From positions 574,001 to 638,000 of the forward strand of contig NZ_CP050698.1 of NCBI RefSeq assembly GCF_005116655.2: DNA of 64,000 nt, in the 5' to 3' direction. Origin of the DNA: Desulfosediminicola flagellatus. Its GTDB lineage: Bacteria > Desulfobacterota > Desulfobulbia > Desulfobulbales > Desulfocapsaceae. Position numbers and translations under genes: made by a program. Shown here piece after piece: positions 1-9,094 of the stretch (position 1 is its first letter; each line of letters begins with the position of its first letter). Under the pieces are notes generated by a model that saw only the letters and a list, made by a program, of their open reading frames with translations, did not search any database and was not told where the DNA came from.

Positions 1-209
1 CATGCCCCTGTCCGCTTCAGCGAACCCAGAAAATTATTGGTGCCATACTATGTCCAAATGTTTGTACAAGTCTCATGGTTCTTAACCAGCCCTTTGGTGG
101 TTCACAGTATAGGCATTAAAGAAAGTGGTATTCTATCAGACGGAACGGTTACCAATCAAATCCAGTGGTTTTACCAACCCCTTTCCGAGTTCTCCGTTCC
201 GGCTGAATT

Positions 210-1112
210 TCAGGTAAAGAGTTTATTGCTATCAAACTCAACGTTGTCTTTCATAATGTAAAAGGCGGCCCGTGCGAGTTTGTGGGATAATGCGGCATAG
301 GCAACTGTTGATTTGTTTTTTGCTGTTACCTTTTCCTTTACGCTTGTTATTGCTGGTCCAACTCGTTGGTACTTTCCGGCAATATGAGGAGTAGTCACCG
401 ACTTTCTTGAAGCGCTCAATGGGACCAGTCTCCAGCATTATGGTTAAGGCTAAGATCTTGCCAACTTCAGGAATGGTGAGAAGCCCGCTATATTGAGGGT
501 TGAGTTTCATTCTTTCCTGGCAGATATTTTCTATTTTGACAATTTGTTGACTGAGGTAGTCTATACTCTGTTTTGAGACTTCACCGCTGAGTGCTAAATC
601 TTCATTGTCTGCGAGGAGAGGTTCCACATGGTTAGTGCTCGTCTGCTTCATATTCTTACCACTGAGACTGTGACCACAATTCCTGGCAATAATTCCTTGC
701 AGACTATTGATGAGCGATGTCCGCGTTTTCGTAAGAGATCACGTATAGGTCGTATCTCTTTGGGGTAAATGTATCCTTGTGGAAGAATGCCAAGTCGGTC
801 CATATGTGCCAGCCAAAAGGCATCGTGTTTATCGTCAAGGAACTTTAAGCCTGAATACTGTTGCATAGCAGCAGGGTTTGCTAGGTGAACGGTATATCCA
901 GTATCAATGAGACAATCCACAATCCAGTACCAGTTGAAGGTTGATTCAATCGTGATACTCACCATTTCGCCCCTGAATGGTTCCAATTCAGCAAGGATCA
1001 CATCTTTTTGATTCGGTAACTTCTTGTGATAAACTCGCTTGTCCTCTTGGTCAATTATCCCAATGTGACTGTTGTTTGAATGTAGGTCAATTCCTGTATA
1101 TAATTGTCTCAT
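210..1112 (-). pseudogene. IS110-family transposase, frameshifted remnant
   Basis: The N-terminal part (648-1112) starts MRQLYTGIDLHSNN and carries the first acidic residue of the DEDD RuvC-like domain. The next part (238-651) is in another frame and contains the Transposase_20 helix-hairpin region (TIPEVGKILALTIMLETGP, then GDYSSYCR). The C-terminal part (210-419) is in the first frame again (KNKSTVAYAALSHKLARAAFYI). Reading the DNA through shows a frameshift near position 715, where in-frame sequence would continue SLINSLQGIIARNCGHSL. A second frameshift with a deletion lies around 330-400. IS110 transposases are usually about 330-400 residues in one frame, so this copy should be inactive. 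The family assignment is firm; the exact lesions need a comparison with an intact copy. Confidence 0.85.
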
Positions 1113-1210
1113 GAGGCACCTCCTCTTTGTGTTGCATTCCTCTTTAATTATACCACCATTGCTTGTAGTGGTATTGGGAGATCAACGGTGGTCTCCCGGA
1201 GGTGCCTTTT
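1113..1210 (-). ncRNA. candidate IS110 non-coding end (bridge-RNA-like)
   Basis: Directly upstream of the IS110 remnant lies a compact nested inverted-repeat region. An outer perfect 10-bp pair (1114-1123 with 1198-1207) encloses TACCAC/GTGGTA (1151-1156 with 1168-1173) and GGGAGA/TCTCCC (1176-1181 with 1192-1197). IS110-group elements carry a structured guide (bridge) RNA in the non-coding end upstream of the transposase, which matches position and strand. The link is inferred. The structure could also be an ordinary terminator or a target-site palindrome. Confidence 0.3.
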
Positions 1211-1801
1211 ATATGATTATCAAGTCCGTTTTTGACTTTTGATAACTTTTCTTTCAATAATGTTCAGTTATTTTAGCAAGGTGCTGTTTTTCACAATGCG
1301 TCTTTTTACTCCCTGAATCACACACTACTCATGGTACTGTAATTATCGATGTCGAATGCTGCGCCCACATTTGATAATGTTTTACAGCATAGACGCCGGA
1401 CAAGATGAATCGCATTATCCCGTACAGTATTCGTAGTACCCTTATTGGAATACAGCAGATCTTGTTGTGCCACGCTGTAATTCTCGTAAAAAACAGCTAT
1501 CCATTTGTCAATCTCTGGTGCCAGCGCTTTCGATTCAGGTATTCCAACGCAATTAGCCAGAGGCATGAACTTTTTTTTGATGTACTCCTTGAAAGAGGAA
1601 CTTCATAATATTGATGACGGGTTTTTCAGGGAATAAAATCTCCAAAGCTCTTTAGACTCTCCGAGTGAAACGAAATCTATATATGCTGATTTTTTTCTGG
1701 AAAGGACAGGATTAAACTGCGTTAATAGGTGTTCTTTCTTCAACCAGGACCATCCTTAAACTAGTGCCATTCTGGTCTGTCTCCGATAAGTTCATCTTCT
1801 C
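1211..1801. other. gene-poor decayed stretch
   Basis: No convincing gene. A minus-strand open frame (1318-1566, 82 codons) has reasonable composition but matches no family I recognise and has no clear ribosome site. Its position between an IS110 remnant and an integrase tail suggests a decayed fragment. Confidence 0.4.
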
Positions 1802-1936
1802 ATGGCTGGCATGGATTTGAGAACGTTGGCGGAAATTCTTGGCCACAATACAATGCAGATGGTTCAGCGCTATACTCACCTCCTTGACGACAATAAACTG
1901 AAGGCGATAGATACGATTGAATATTTGGGCGTTTGA
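1802..1936 (+). pseudogene. tyrosine recombinase/integrase, C-terminal fragment
   Basis: Forty-four codons read MAGMDLRTLAEILGHNTM, then QMVQRYTHLLDDNKLKAIDT and on to a TGA. This is the canonical C-terminal block of phage-type integrases: LGH-x-x-x-x-M-x-x-RY-x-H-L, containing the last Arg-His box residues and the active-site Tyr helix region. An in-frame TAA lies at 1787-1789 and nothing upstream resembles the rest of the protein, so this is a truncated relic. It points to a former integrative element here, consistent with the neighbouring IS110 remnants. Confidence 0.8.
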
Positions 1937-2068
1937 AGAGCGTCAAGGGAATCAGGAATACGTTAAACATTTGGCAAGTTATTAGTCCGGTAATACAGTA
2001 TGTTGCAAAGATTTATTTTCCCGCCGGGTTAATAAAAGAGACAGAATTATTCTGGAATAACTGGATAA

Positions 2069-3613
2069 CTAATGACCACCGAATATCTCCAGATATTTCG
2101 ACTCAATGGCCTGGATTTCTTTCTCTGTCAGCTCTTCAAACTCTTTTGCTCGCTTGCGCTTCGAGAGTTTGCCGTCATTTTGGGATAAAAAGCGTATTAG
2201 CAAATCAACAAGCCTATCTGGCATGTCGATATAGTTTTTTATGAAATCGTTGAGGAGGTCGTATTTTCTAAGATACTCAACTTCTTCAGGCAGTGTTTGG
2301 GATACTGTCTTCTCAACACATTCAAAGAAGAATTCTGCCTGTTTCGTTGCATCAAAATAGCGGTACAGATCGAGCGTCTCGTTTAGGACCTCAACATTAT
2401 TTTTCTCTGTTGGTCGCCACTCGATCAAATCAAGCCGTGGCTTTGAATAATGCTCCAGGGTTTTTCGGTACTCATTGATACGGTCAAGGATAACAGCGGA
2501 TACCGGAAATATTAGCCCTTTGGGTACAAAACCTTTATCAGCGAGAACGTGGTGAAAGAGATAGCGGTGAATCCGGCCATTGCCATCTTCAAATGGGTGA
2601 ATGAATACAAAGCCAAACGCGATGATTGTGGCCATGAGGATTGCATCAAACTCATCCTCTCGCAGTAGCTCGTAAGTTTCGATCAGTCCAGACATGAGCG
2701 TTTCCAGATCATCCGGGCGCGCTGAGATGTGAACCGGCATGGGCATACCTGATCCCCGGTCATGCTCACCGACAAAACCACCTTCCGTTCGCAAACCTGG
2801 CTCAATAAAGCGGCTATCCACTATCACTTGGTTTTGCAAGTGCTCAAGCTCTTCGAGACTGAGTGCGCGACTTCCCGCCTCACCGATAATTCTGCCCCAT
2901 CGCTCAATACGGCTATGAGGCGGGGTTTCGCCTTCAATGGTGTAGGACGCTTTGGAATCTTTCAGAAGAAGAAAGGCGGCTGCCCGGCTTAAAAGATCGG
3001 GGTGCGTTTGACCGATATTTTTAACAGTTTCTTCTGAAAGTTTTTTGCTTAGAAATTGCTCAAGCTTCTTTGTTTTTCTGATCAAGGGGCAAAAGTTCCT
3101 TGTCCCGGGCAGGTTGTTCCGAACACGGTGGCGTTTGGACAAAACAGGTTTGCCTTCATACTGCAGTTTGGTATTGACTAGAGAAACGAAGTTACATTTA
3201 ATAACGTCCCCAAGGTCTAATTGTTCATCACGCAGCCACTCCCACAAAAACCAGATTTTCCTGCTATAGATCCCAGTGGGCTCTGATCGAACTATGGGTT
3301 CAATCTCTTGCGCTTTAACTGCCTGGAACAAGGCATTGAGAACTGCTAAATCAATACCTTCATATTTTAAAGCAAATGTAAGATGGCCATAAAGTGTGTC
3401 ATCCGGTTTATGGCGGGGCGTAAACACATTCCAACGTCCATTTACGTATTTTTTATGTATGGCCCCTATGATACAAAGGCTATCCGGCGCTGGTACTTTA
3501 AGCTCATGCGCTTCAATCAGTGCAGCGTAGCCAGCCAGAGAGGAACCTTTTTCCGGGCTAGAAAAGCCATGAAAAACGGTTCCAGTTTGTGAATTTTGAT
3601 TATATATAGCCAT
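2069..3613 (-). CDS. Fic-family protein (AMPylase-type)
   Basis: This 514-residue protein has a full Fic core, HPFEDGNGRIHRYL, around residues 335-350. It matches the family motif HPFx(D/E)GNGRxxR, whose His is the catalytic base for transfer of AMP or another phosphorylated group to a target hydroxyl. An upstream segment SYTIEGE near residue 225 fits the (S/T)xxxE(G/N) inhibitory helix, which places the autoinhibitory Glu in the same chain, before the Fic core. The N-terminal ~200 residues are a family extension without a domain I can name. The C-terminus is charged and may hold a winged-helix segment. It is a single gene among mobile-element relics; the start (MAIYNQN) follows imperfect repeats containing GCCATGAAAAA. 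The target is unknown. No separate antitoxin gene is adjacent, in keeping with intramolecular inhibition. Confidence 0.85.
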   Translation of the reverse strand: MAIYNQNSQTGTVFHGFSSPEKGSSLAGYAALIEAHELKVPAPDSLCIIGAIHKKYVNGRWNVFTPRHKPDDTLYGHLTFALKYEGIDLAVLNALFQAVKAQEIEPIVRSEPTGIYSRKIWFLWEWLRDEQLDLGDVIKCNFVSLVNTKLQYEGKPVLSKRHRVRNNLPGTRNFCPLIRKTKKLEQFLSKKLSEETVKNIGQTHPDLLSRAAAFLLLKDSKASYTIEGETPPHSRIERWGRIIGEAGSRALSLEELEHLQNQVIVDSRFIEPGLRTEGGFVGEHDRGSGMPMPVHISARPDDLETLMSGLIETYELLREDEFDAILMATIIAFGFVFIHPFEDGNGRIHRYLFHHVLADKGFVPKGLIFPVSAVILDRINEYRKTLEHYSKPRLDLIEWRPTEKNNVEVLNETLDLYRYFDATKQAEFFFECVEKTVSQTLPEEVEYLRKYDLLNDFIKNYIDMPDRLVDLLIRFLSQNDGKLSKRKRAKEFEELTEKEIQAIESKYLEIFGGH

Positions 3614-3689
3614 TTTTGTGAATTCCTATTCCAGTAATTGAATTCACTATGCCATGAAAAACACTTCCAGGCCATGAAAAAAGATTGCA
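3566..3689. repeat. short direct repeats overlapping the fic start
   Basis: A 20-bp word beginning GCCATGAAAAAC occurs at 3566-3585 and 3651-3670 with two mismatches, followed at once by a third, more diverged copy at 3671-3689. A second word, TTTTGTGAA, recurs near 3586, 3613 and 3702. The repeats straddle the fic start codon (3613). They could be a tandem operator or a product of local duplication. Confidence 0.6.
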
Positions 3690-3735
3690 AAAAGTGCATT
3701 TTGTGAAAAATGATTGTGCATGGCAGGGTGTAATC

Positions 3736-4330
3736 TCACAGCAAGCTATACATGCACTTGTTGCACCCTGTTTCCACTGTGAAAATATCGCCGCCTATTT
3801 CCATGTCACGTTTCATGCAGTCATAGTCGATATCGAATGAAAGATGCTTATGCATTTCGCTTGAGCTTATCGTCAGCTCTTCAGCATAAGCGGGGAAGGA
3901 TTCATAGCAACGAGACAATTCTCCTCTATGGCCTGTCTTACCTCTTCCAAATTGTCACAGAACTCAGACAGAAGGCGCCCCGTATTCCTGTGTGTTCTTC
4001 TAAGAAACAAGCCATTTGGGGTAATTCATAGATACCGTTCTATTCGCTGATTGAGTAACTCTCAAATCCTTCATAGTTTTGGATTGCGTACTCTTCTACA
4101 TCTTCTTTTGAGTTGTTTACCAGCATTTTATTGATTTGGTCTTTGATGTTCGAAATGACAACCTAAAATTGACACCCTGTTTTTTGTTATAAGAGGTTGC
4201 TGGCTGGGGCCCTTCCCAGGTAATGGTTGGAACCCAGGTATATATGCCTCATCTCCGGTAAACCCCAACCGCATTCTGGCGCCTTTCACATAGCGGAGCA
4301 CCGTCGGCTTTCAACCTGAGTAGTCATTTT
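3736..4330. other. decayed coding remnants, no intact gene
   Basis: On the minus strand, 3736-3918 is an open 60-codon frame (MSRCYESFPAYAEEL...). The frame above it carries protein-like sequence (SEFCDNLEEVRQAIEEN) that would join it after one frameshift. A separate minus-strand segment (about 4054-4166) encodes VISNIKDQINKMLVNN, then SKEDVEEYAIQNYEG, and ends at a TAG. Both look like fragments of former genes; I cannot assign a family. Confidence 0.35.
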
Positions 4331-4814
4331 CCGTCACCAATCAATTGTATGAGGGTTATGAAGATTGTTGGAATTAGTGTTTTAACCTCATATTCTCTGT
4401 TTTCAGAGATCGGTCCTGATCTTTCAAAATTCCCCTCGGCCAACCATTTCTGTTCCTGGCTCGGCCTTTGCTCTAATAATAAGATCTGTGGGGGAAAGAT
4501 TTTATCTTCCAAAACTCGTCCAGGTGCAAGTAGAGCTACGCAAGCCCTAGGCTTACTGCACGTGTATTATGGAAAAGCCAATCGTATTTGGGGCATTATT
4601 ACTGACGGATGAGAGCACGTCATGGAACACCTAAAGCTATCACAGCAACAGCTCATAAATTGGCCAGGATAGCTTTTCATTGAATAAAAACGGGCAAAAC
4701 CTTCGATGAAACTGTATTTGCTGAACAAGAAACTCTTCATACGCAAAGACGTGAGAGAACACTTTAAAACACGCCAAATCAATGGGCTTCGAGCTGGTCC
4801 CAACAGATGTCTAG
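4331..4814 (+). pseudogene. second IS110-type transposase remnant (C-terminal half)
   Basis: The segment 4349-4560 encodes the Transposase_20 domain (ISVLTSYSLFSEIGPDLSK, then FPSANHFCSWLGLCSNNKI). It then shifts frame: 4606-4683 encodes RMRARHGTPKAITATAHKLA and ends at a TGA. A further frame at 4773-4814 encodes the classic tail AKSMGFELVPTDV before a TAG. The order is right for an IS110/IS1111-type transposase, but the N-terminal DEDD half is missing and at least two frameshifts are present. It is a different lineage and orientation from the remnant at 210-1112. Confidence 0.75.
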
Positions 4815-4955
4815 TTTTTGTTATTTAGAAGTCTATTTGACGAGTTGAATACGTTTGACTCTTTGGAATTGAAAAAGGTTTAATAGGTGAAGGTGTAATA
4901 TTCGTTAGGCGTGTCTGGGGTGTAGTGCTGAGGTTTTGCATTGGGAGGATAGAAT

Positions 4956-7900
4956 ATGCTTTACAAAGCGTTTATTTCCTACAGCCACCAAGCCGATACA
5001 CGACTTGCTCCTGTTCTCCAATCTGCTTTACGATCTTTTGCTAAGCCGTGGTACCGGCTTCGTTCCATGCGCGTGTTCCGCGATACAACAAACCTTGCCG
5101 CAAACCCGGCGCTATGGGATTCAATACAGAATGCACTTGCTGAATCTGAATATTTCCTTTTATTGGCCTCGCCGCAAGCGGCGCAATCTTTTTGGGTAGA
5201 GCGGGAGATAAAGTGGTGGCTTGATAATCGTTCGATTGAAAAGATGCTCATTATCGTTACTGACGGTGAGCTTGTATGGGATAGAATAACGAATGATTAT
5301 GACTGGGAACATACAACGGCCCTACCAGATAATCTCCGTGGCCAATTTGAGGATGAACCACTTCATGTGGATTTATCATGGGCGAAATCTGAGGAGAAAC
5401 TTTCACTCAGGCATTCTCAGTTCCGAAGTGCAGTATTGGACATTGTAGCACCTCTTTACGGAAAAGTTAAAGATGAACTGGATGGTGAAGATGTTCGTCA
5501 GCTGCGGAAAAATAAACGATGGGCCTGGTTGGCTGTAATTGCATTACTCATTACGACGGCGTCTGCTCTTGTTGGGGCTGTTATCGCTGTTAATCAGAAG
5601 AATATAGCAAAGGAAAATGAACAAAAAGCGATTTCCCGTCAGCTTGCAAGTCAAGCTGAACTACTCGGCAGGCAACAGGCAAACCTACTGCCTCAGAGTG
5701 TATTGTTAGCAACCGAAAGCCTGAAGAGATACTCAACGTTCTCTGCAGATCAGGCACTGTATCATGGGCTGTCACTACTCGGTCCAAAGCCTCTAACACA
5801 GAAATCCTATCAAGGTTTAGCGGACCTTGTTCTCAGTCCTCATGGAAAGTATTTAGCGCAACGACCATATGACGGCCCTGTGGTCATAGAGGAGACCGTG
5901 AGCGGTAAAGTAATCGCCAATTTGATAAATGTTTCATTTAATAACGAACCACTTCCGAGACTGAGCAGCGTATCATTCAGTGGTGATGAGAAGCGCGTAG
6001 CCACGGTGGGGGCTGTAGGAGTATCAGCTTTCGTTTGGGAACTACCTGGCGGGCGGGAAATCTTTCGGACACCAGTGGATCGGATGGCAATAATGAATGC
6101 TGTTTTGAGTGATGATGGTGAAGTGCTGGCAACGGGGCATGCCGATGGGATACTTTCGTTATGGAATATTTCCACTGGTAGAGAGTTGTCGAGGAGTGTG
6201 CATGCTGATCCTCAAATTAAAATGGTGTTTAGTCCGGATGGAAAATATTTGGTGACTAGCAGTAGTCAGGATCTAGACTATGGGCCAATATCTACATCAA
6301 TATTTAAACTTTGGGATGTGTTGAACGGACGAGAAATCGCAATACTTCAGCATGTTGGTCCGGTTACCAAAGTGGCTTTTAGTGCTAACGGGAAATTTGT
6401 AGCCACCACAAGCAAAGAACAGGCGGGAAAGGGGGTATACGTTTCTATATGGGATACAGAAACAGGGAAAGAAGTAACTCAAGTTGAACATGAGATGAGT
6501 GTAAACGCCATTTCTTTTACTCCCAATAATCGGTTTCTATTGACTGGGAGTTCCGATAATACAGCACGGTTGTGGGATGTGAACAGCGGTGAGGAACTGC
6601 TTCGTATTGATCATGGAAACTCTGTCAGCTTAGTCGATGGGCTTATGGCAGGGGATAGCTCTTACATGATAACTGCAGGTGGGGATGGAGTATTACGGTT
6701 ATGGGGTTTTCATTTCCCAACCCAGGAGTATTTACGTCTCATGGAAAGCCCAAATGTCTTAGCATATGCAGAGGATATTAATGCGCGATATATGGTAACA
6801 ATCAGTCATGATCTCTATATCGATCTGGAAACTCCTCCTGATCAATATCAAAGAGACGTTCGGGTATGGTCGATTGACAGTATCGAGGAAAATCTTCGTT
6901 TGAAACATGAGAATGCTGTTGGACGAGTCAAGTTTAGCCCGGATAGCCGTTATCTTGTCACTTTTGATTTTCAATTACCAACCTTTAAAGAGATTCCCAA
7001 AACAGCAGTTAACGATTCGAGGGTGGATTTTACCGATCTGGGAAGTGGTAATGTCTACGTTTGGGATGTATCAACGAGAAAGAGGCGTATGCACCTGGAG
7101 CATCCCGGAACTGTGATGGAGATGGACTATGATTCCACCGGGGCCTATTTAGTTACCGGGTGTGTTGATGGGGGCGCGAGGGTTTGGGAAATAGCAGATG
7201 GAAAGGAGATAATAAATCTTCAACATAATGGATGGATATATTCAGTAGCATTTAGCCCGCACGGTCGGTATGTGGCAACAATTAGCGGTACGCCAGAGAT
7301 GTTGGGAGGTCAGGCAGGAATTGGCATGACGACGATATGGGATTGGCAAACCGGCAGAGAGGTTGGGCATCTGCAAACCGATAAGGCCAAGACCTCAGTT
7401 GCATTTAGCCCGGATGGAAAATATCTTGCGGTTGGAGGACATGATGGAATTGTTCATGTTCTGGATGCAACTAACGCGCATGTGGTTAAAGAGTTGCAGC
7501 AGGAAGATCCGATAAAGAAAAACGAAATCATCTATAATTTAGTCCAAATCACCTTCAGTTCAGATGGTCACAGTATAGCAGCAGCAACTGGTCGGGTCTC
7601 AAAGGACTCAGTCCTGACAATAGGGGAAACAACGTTGTGGAATATTGATAGTGGTAAAAAAATTGTTTCAAAGAAACATGAAGGGCAGGTAGAGCGTGTC
7701 GCTTTTTCGCGTAACGGAGAGTTCCTGGTATCAATAGATCAAAAAGGCATGGTTAATGTTTGGGCAACGACTGATGGTAGCGAGATAAGGACTATGAAAC
7801 ATGAAGAGCGGATAACTAAAGCGACCATTGATTTCAGCCCTGACGATAAATATCTGTTAATTGCGTTCGATAATAAAGCGAAAATTCTGGAGGTTGCCAC

Positions 7901-8147
7901 AGGAAAGGAGATCGCACGTAGAGAGCATCCCTCTGGTGAGTTGTTGGATGCAATCTTTAGCCCTAATAGCAAATATCTCGCAACAGCAAGCACAGATGCA
8001 ACCGCTGGCTTATGGCTCTGGCGTCCTGATGACCTTATTGAGGAAGCATGCAACCGATTGTCCAGAAATCTGACACAAGAAGAATGGCGACAATTCATGG
8101 GTGATGAGATAGCTTATGAGGTTATCTGCGTAAATCCTGCAAATTGA
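4956..8147 (+). CDS. TIR-transmembrane-WD40 repeat protein
   Basis: The 1063-residue protein begins with a TIR domain (residues 1-~135): KAFISYSHQADTRLA as strand A, and FWVEREIKWW around residues 79-88, carrying the Glu expected at the NADase catalytic position of bacterial TIR domains. A basic patch and one hydrophobic segment (about 189-212, WAWLAVIALLITTASALVGA) follow, then a helical linker (AISRQLASQAELL...). From about residue 285 to the end there are roughly 14-15 WD40-like blades with recurring LWD/VWD ends, enough for two propellers. No NTPase domain separates sensor and TIR, unlike STAND proteins. The predicted topology is TIR in the cytoplasm, with the propeller side depending on orientation. 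GGGAGG precedes the ATG. It may be a defence or stress-signalling receptor; the ligand is unknown. Confidence 0.85.
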   Translation: MLYKAFISYSHQADTRLAPVLQSALRSFAKPWYRLRSMRVFRDTTNLAANPALWDSIQNALAESEYFLLLASPQAAQSFWVEREIKWWLDNRSIEKMLIIVTDGELVWDRITNDYDWEHTTALPDNLRGQFEDEPLHVDLSWAKSEEKLSLRHSQFRSAVLDIVAPLYGKVKDELDGEDVRQLRKNKRWAWLAVIALLITTASALVGAVIAVNQKNIAKENEQKAISRQLASQAELLGRQQANLLPQSVLLATESLKRYSTFSADQALYHGLSLLGPKPLTQKSYQGLADLVLSPHGKYLAQRPYDGPVVIEETVSGKVIANLINVSFNNEPLPRLSSVSFSGDEKRVATVGAVGVSAFVWELPGGREIFRTPVDRMAIMNAVLSDDGEVLATGHADGILSLWNISTGRELSRSVHADPQIKMVFSPDGKYLVTSSSQDLDYGPISTSIFKLWDVLNGREIAILQHVGPVTKVAFSANGKFVATTSKEQAGKGVYVSIWDTETGKEVTQVEHEMSVNAISFTPNNRFLLTGSSDNTARLWDVNSGEELLRIDHGNSVSLVDGLMAGDSSYMITAGGDGVLRLWGFHFPTQEYLRLMESPNVLAYAEDINARYMVTISHDLYIDLETPPDQYQRDVRVWSIDSIEENLRLKHENAVGRVKFSPDSRYLVTFDFQLPTFKEIPKTAVNDSRVDFTDLGSGNVYVWDVSTRKRRMHLEHPGTVMEMDYDSTGAYLVTGCVDGGARVWEIADGKEIINLQHNGWIYSVAFSPHGRYVATISGTPEMLGGQAGIGMTTIWDWQTGREVGHLQTDKAKTSVAFSPDGKYLAVGGHDGIVHVLDATNAHVVKELQQEDPIKKNEIIYNLVQITFSSDGHSIAAATGRVSKDSVLTIGETTLWNIDSGKKIVSKKHEGQVERVAFSRNGEFLVSIDQKGMVNVWATTDGSEIRTMKHEERITKATIDFSPDDKYLLIAFDNKAKILEVATGKEIARREHPSGELLDAIFSPNSKYLATASTDATAGLWLWRPDDLIEEACNRLSRNLTQEEWRQFMGDEIAYEVICVNPAN

Positions 8148-8662
8148 AATCTTCCGGGTTTACTATAAACTGCATCAGTTTTGATACAACTATGACTGAT
8201 AATACCTGTACTAATACGTAAGAAGTGAACATTAAATTCGCATTTTTTCGCGAAGTATTCTGAGATTGGGACGGAGCATTGTGATGTAGTGCAATTTTTT
8301 TTAAATTGTATCTGACAGATACCTAGAGCGGATTTCTTCGGAAAACTGGTGTTTTATCAGGCTGGAATGATAAGAAAGCCATGTGCAACTCTAAGTTTAT
8401 TTGCCTGTATTGTAGATATGCCTAGCTTTTTCTAGGTTATCAACTAAAGTGTGGTGAATATGTCCGAAAAGATAATTATCAGGCAGGGCATAATTCCTTA
8501 CCTTTGCAGTAAGCTTCCTTCTTCGATTTCGACATAAGTAAGGCTGTGCAATGATAAGCTAATTAGTCTGGGCACCCAGACTTCAAGTCGAAGTATAAGA
8601 AATACCTCGGCGCTATAACTAATAGGTTCCCCAGGGTTCCAAGTACACAGGAGTATTACACG
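8148..8662. other. intergenic, long leader of the cold-shock gene
   Basis: About 500 bases without an open frame of interest. The last ~150 bases are probably the 5' untranslated leader of the cold-shock gene. Such leaders are often long and fold differently with temperature, but I cannot define a specific element here. Confidence 0.35.
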
Positions 8663-8863
8663 ATGGCTGAAGGTACAGTAAAGTGGTTCAACGATGCAAA
8701 AGGTTTTGGTTTTATCGAGATGGACGGCGGAAAAGATGTATTTGTTCATCATTCCGCTATTCAGTCTGATGGTTTCAAATCTCTTGCGGAAGGCGCACGT
8801 GTGACCTTCGATGTTGTTGATGGACCAAAAGGACCTGCCGCAGAGAACGTTGTCCAGCAGTAG
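8663..8863 (+). CDS. cold-shock domain protein (CspA family)
   Basis: This 66-residue single cold-shock domain is near-canonical, with RNP1 KGFGFIEMD and RNP2 DVFVHHSAI. It binds single-stranded RNA/DNA and acts as an RNA chaperone in the cytoplasm. AGGAG lies just upstream of the ATG. The length (65-70 residues) is normal. It is followed by a strong intrinsic terminator at 8890-8919 and then a small lysine-rich gene. Whether it is cold-induced or constitutive cannot be told from the sequence. Confidence 0.97.
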   Translation: MAEGTVKWFNDAKGFGFIEMDGGKDVFVHHSAIQSDGFKSLAEGARVTFDVVDGPKGPAAENVVQQ

Positions 8864-8889
8864 TAATTGCTAGATATCGGATATTGAAA

Positions 8890-8919
8890 AGGCCTAGCAA
8901 TATGCTAGGCCTTTTTTTG
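8890..8919 (+). terminator. intrinsic terminator after the csp gene
   Basis: A perfect 10-bp stem (8890-8899 with 8903-8912), loop ATA, is followed by a run of seven T. It ends the cold-shock transcript or attenuates read-through into the small downstream gene. Confidence 0.93.
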
Positions 8920-8950
8920 TTTAAGATGAACCAATCATAAGGATGCAATC

Positions 8951-9094
8951 TTGGCTAGACAAAATTACTCATATGAAAAACGCCAGAAAGAGTTAGCAAA
9001 GAAAAAGAAAAAAGAGGAAAAAAAGCAGGCAAAGCTGGATAAACAGAAAGAAGCTGGCGACGAAAAGGACACTCTTCCTCCTCAGGAAGATTAA
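8951..9094 (+). CDS. small lysine-rich protein downstream of csp
   Basis: The 47-residue protein starts at TTG (8951) after an AAGGA ribosome site (8938-8942). It reads (M)ARQNYSYEKRQKELAKKKK, then KEEKKQAKLDKQKE, and ends in an acidic tail TLPPQED. The middle is almost pure Lys/Glu, predicting one charged helix. From memory, proteins of this type are found in proteobacteria, commonly near cold-shock genes; their function is unknown. Charge and position suggest nucleic-acid or ribosome association, which is a guess. The TTG start is chosen because no ATG exists in frame and ARQNYSYEKR looks like a conserved N-terminus. Confidence 0.7.
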   Translation: MARQNYSYEKRQKELAKKKKKEEKKQAKLDKQKEAGDEKDTLPPQED

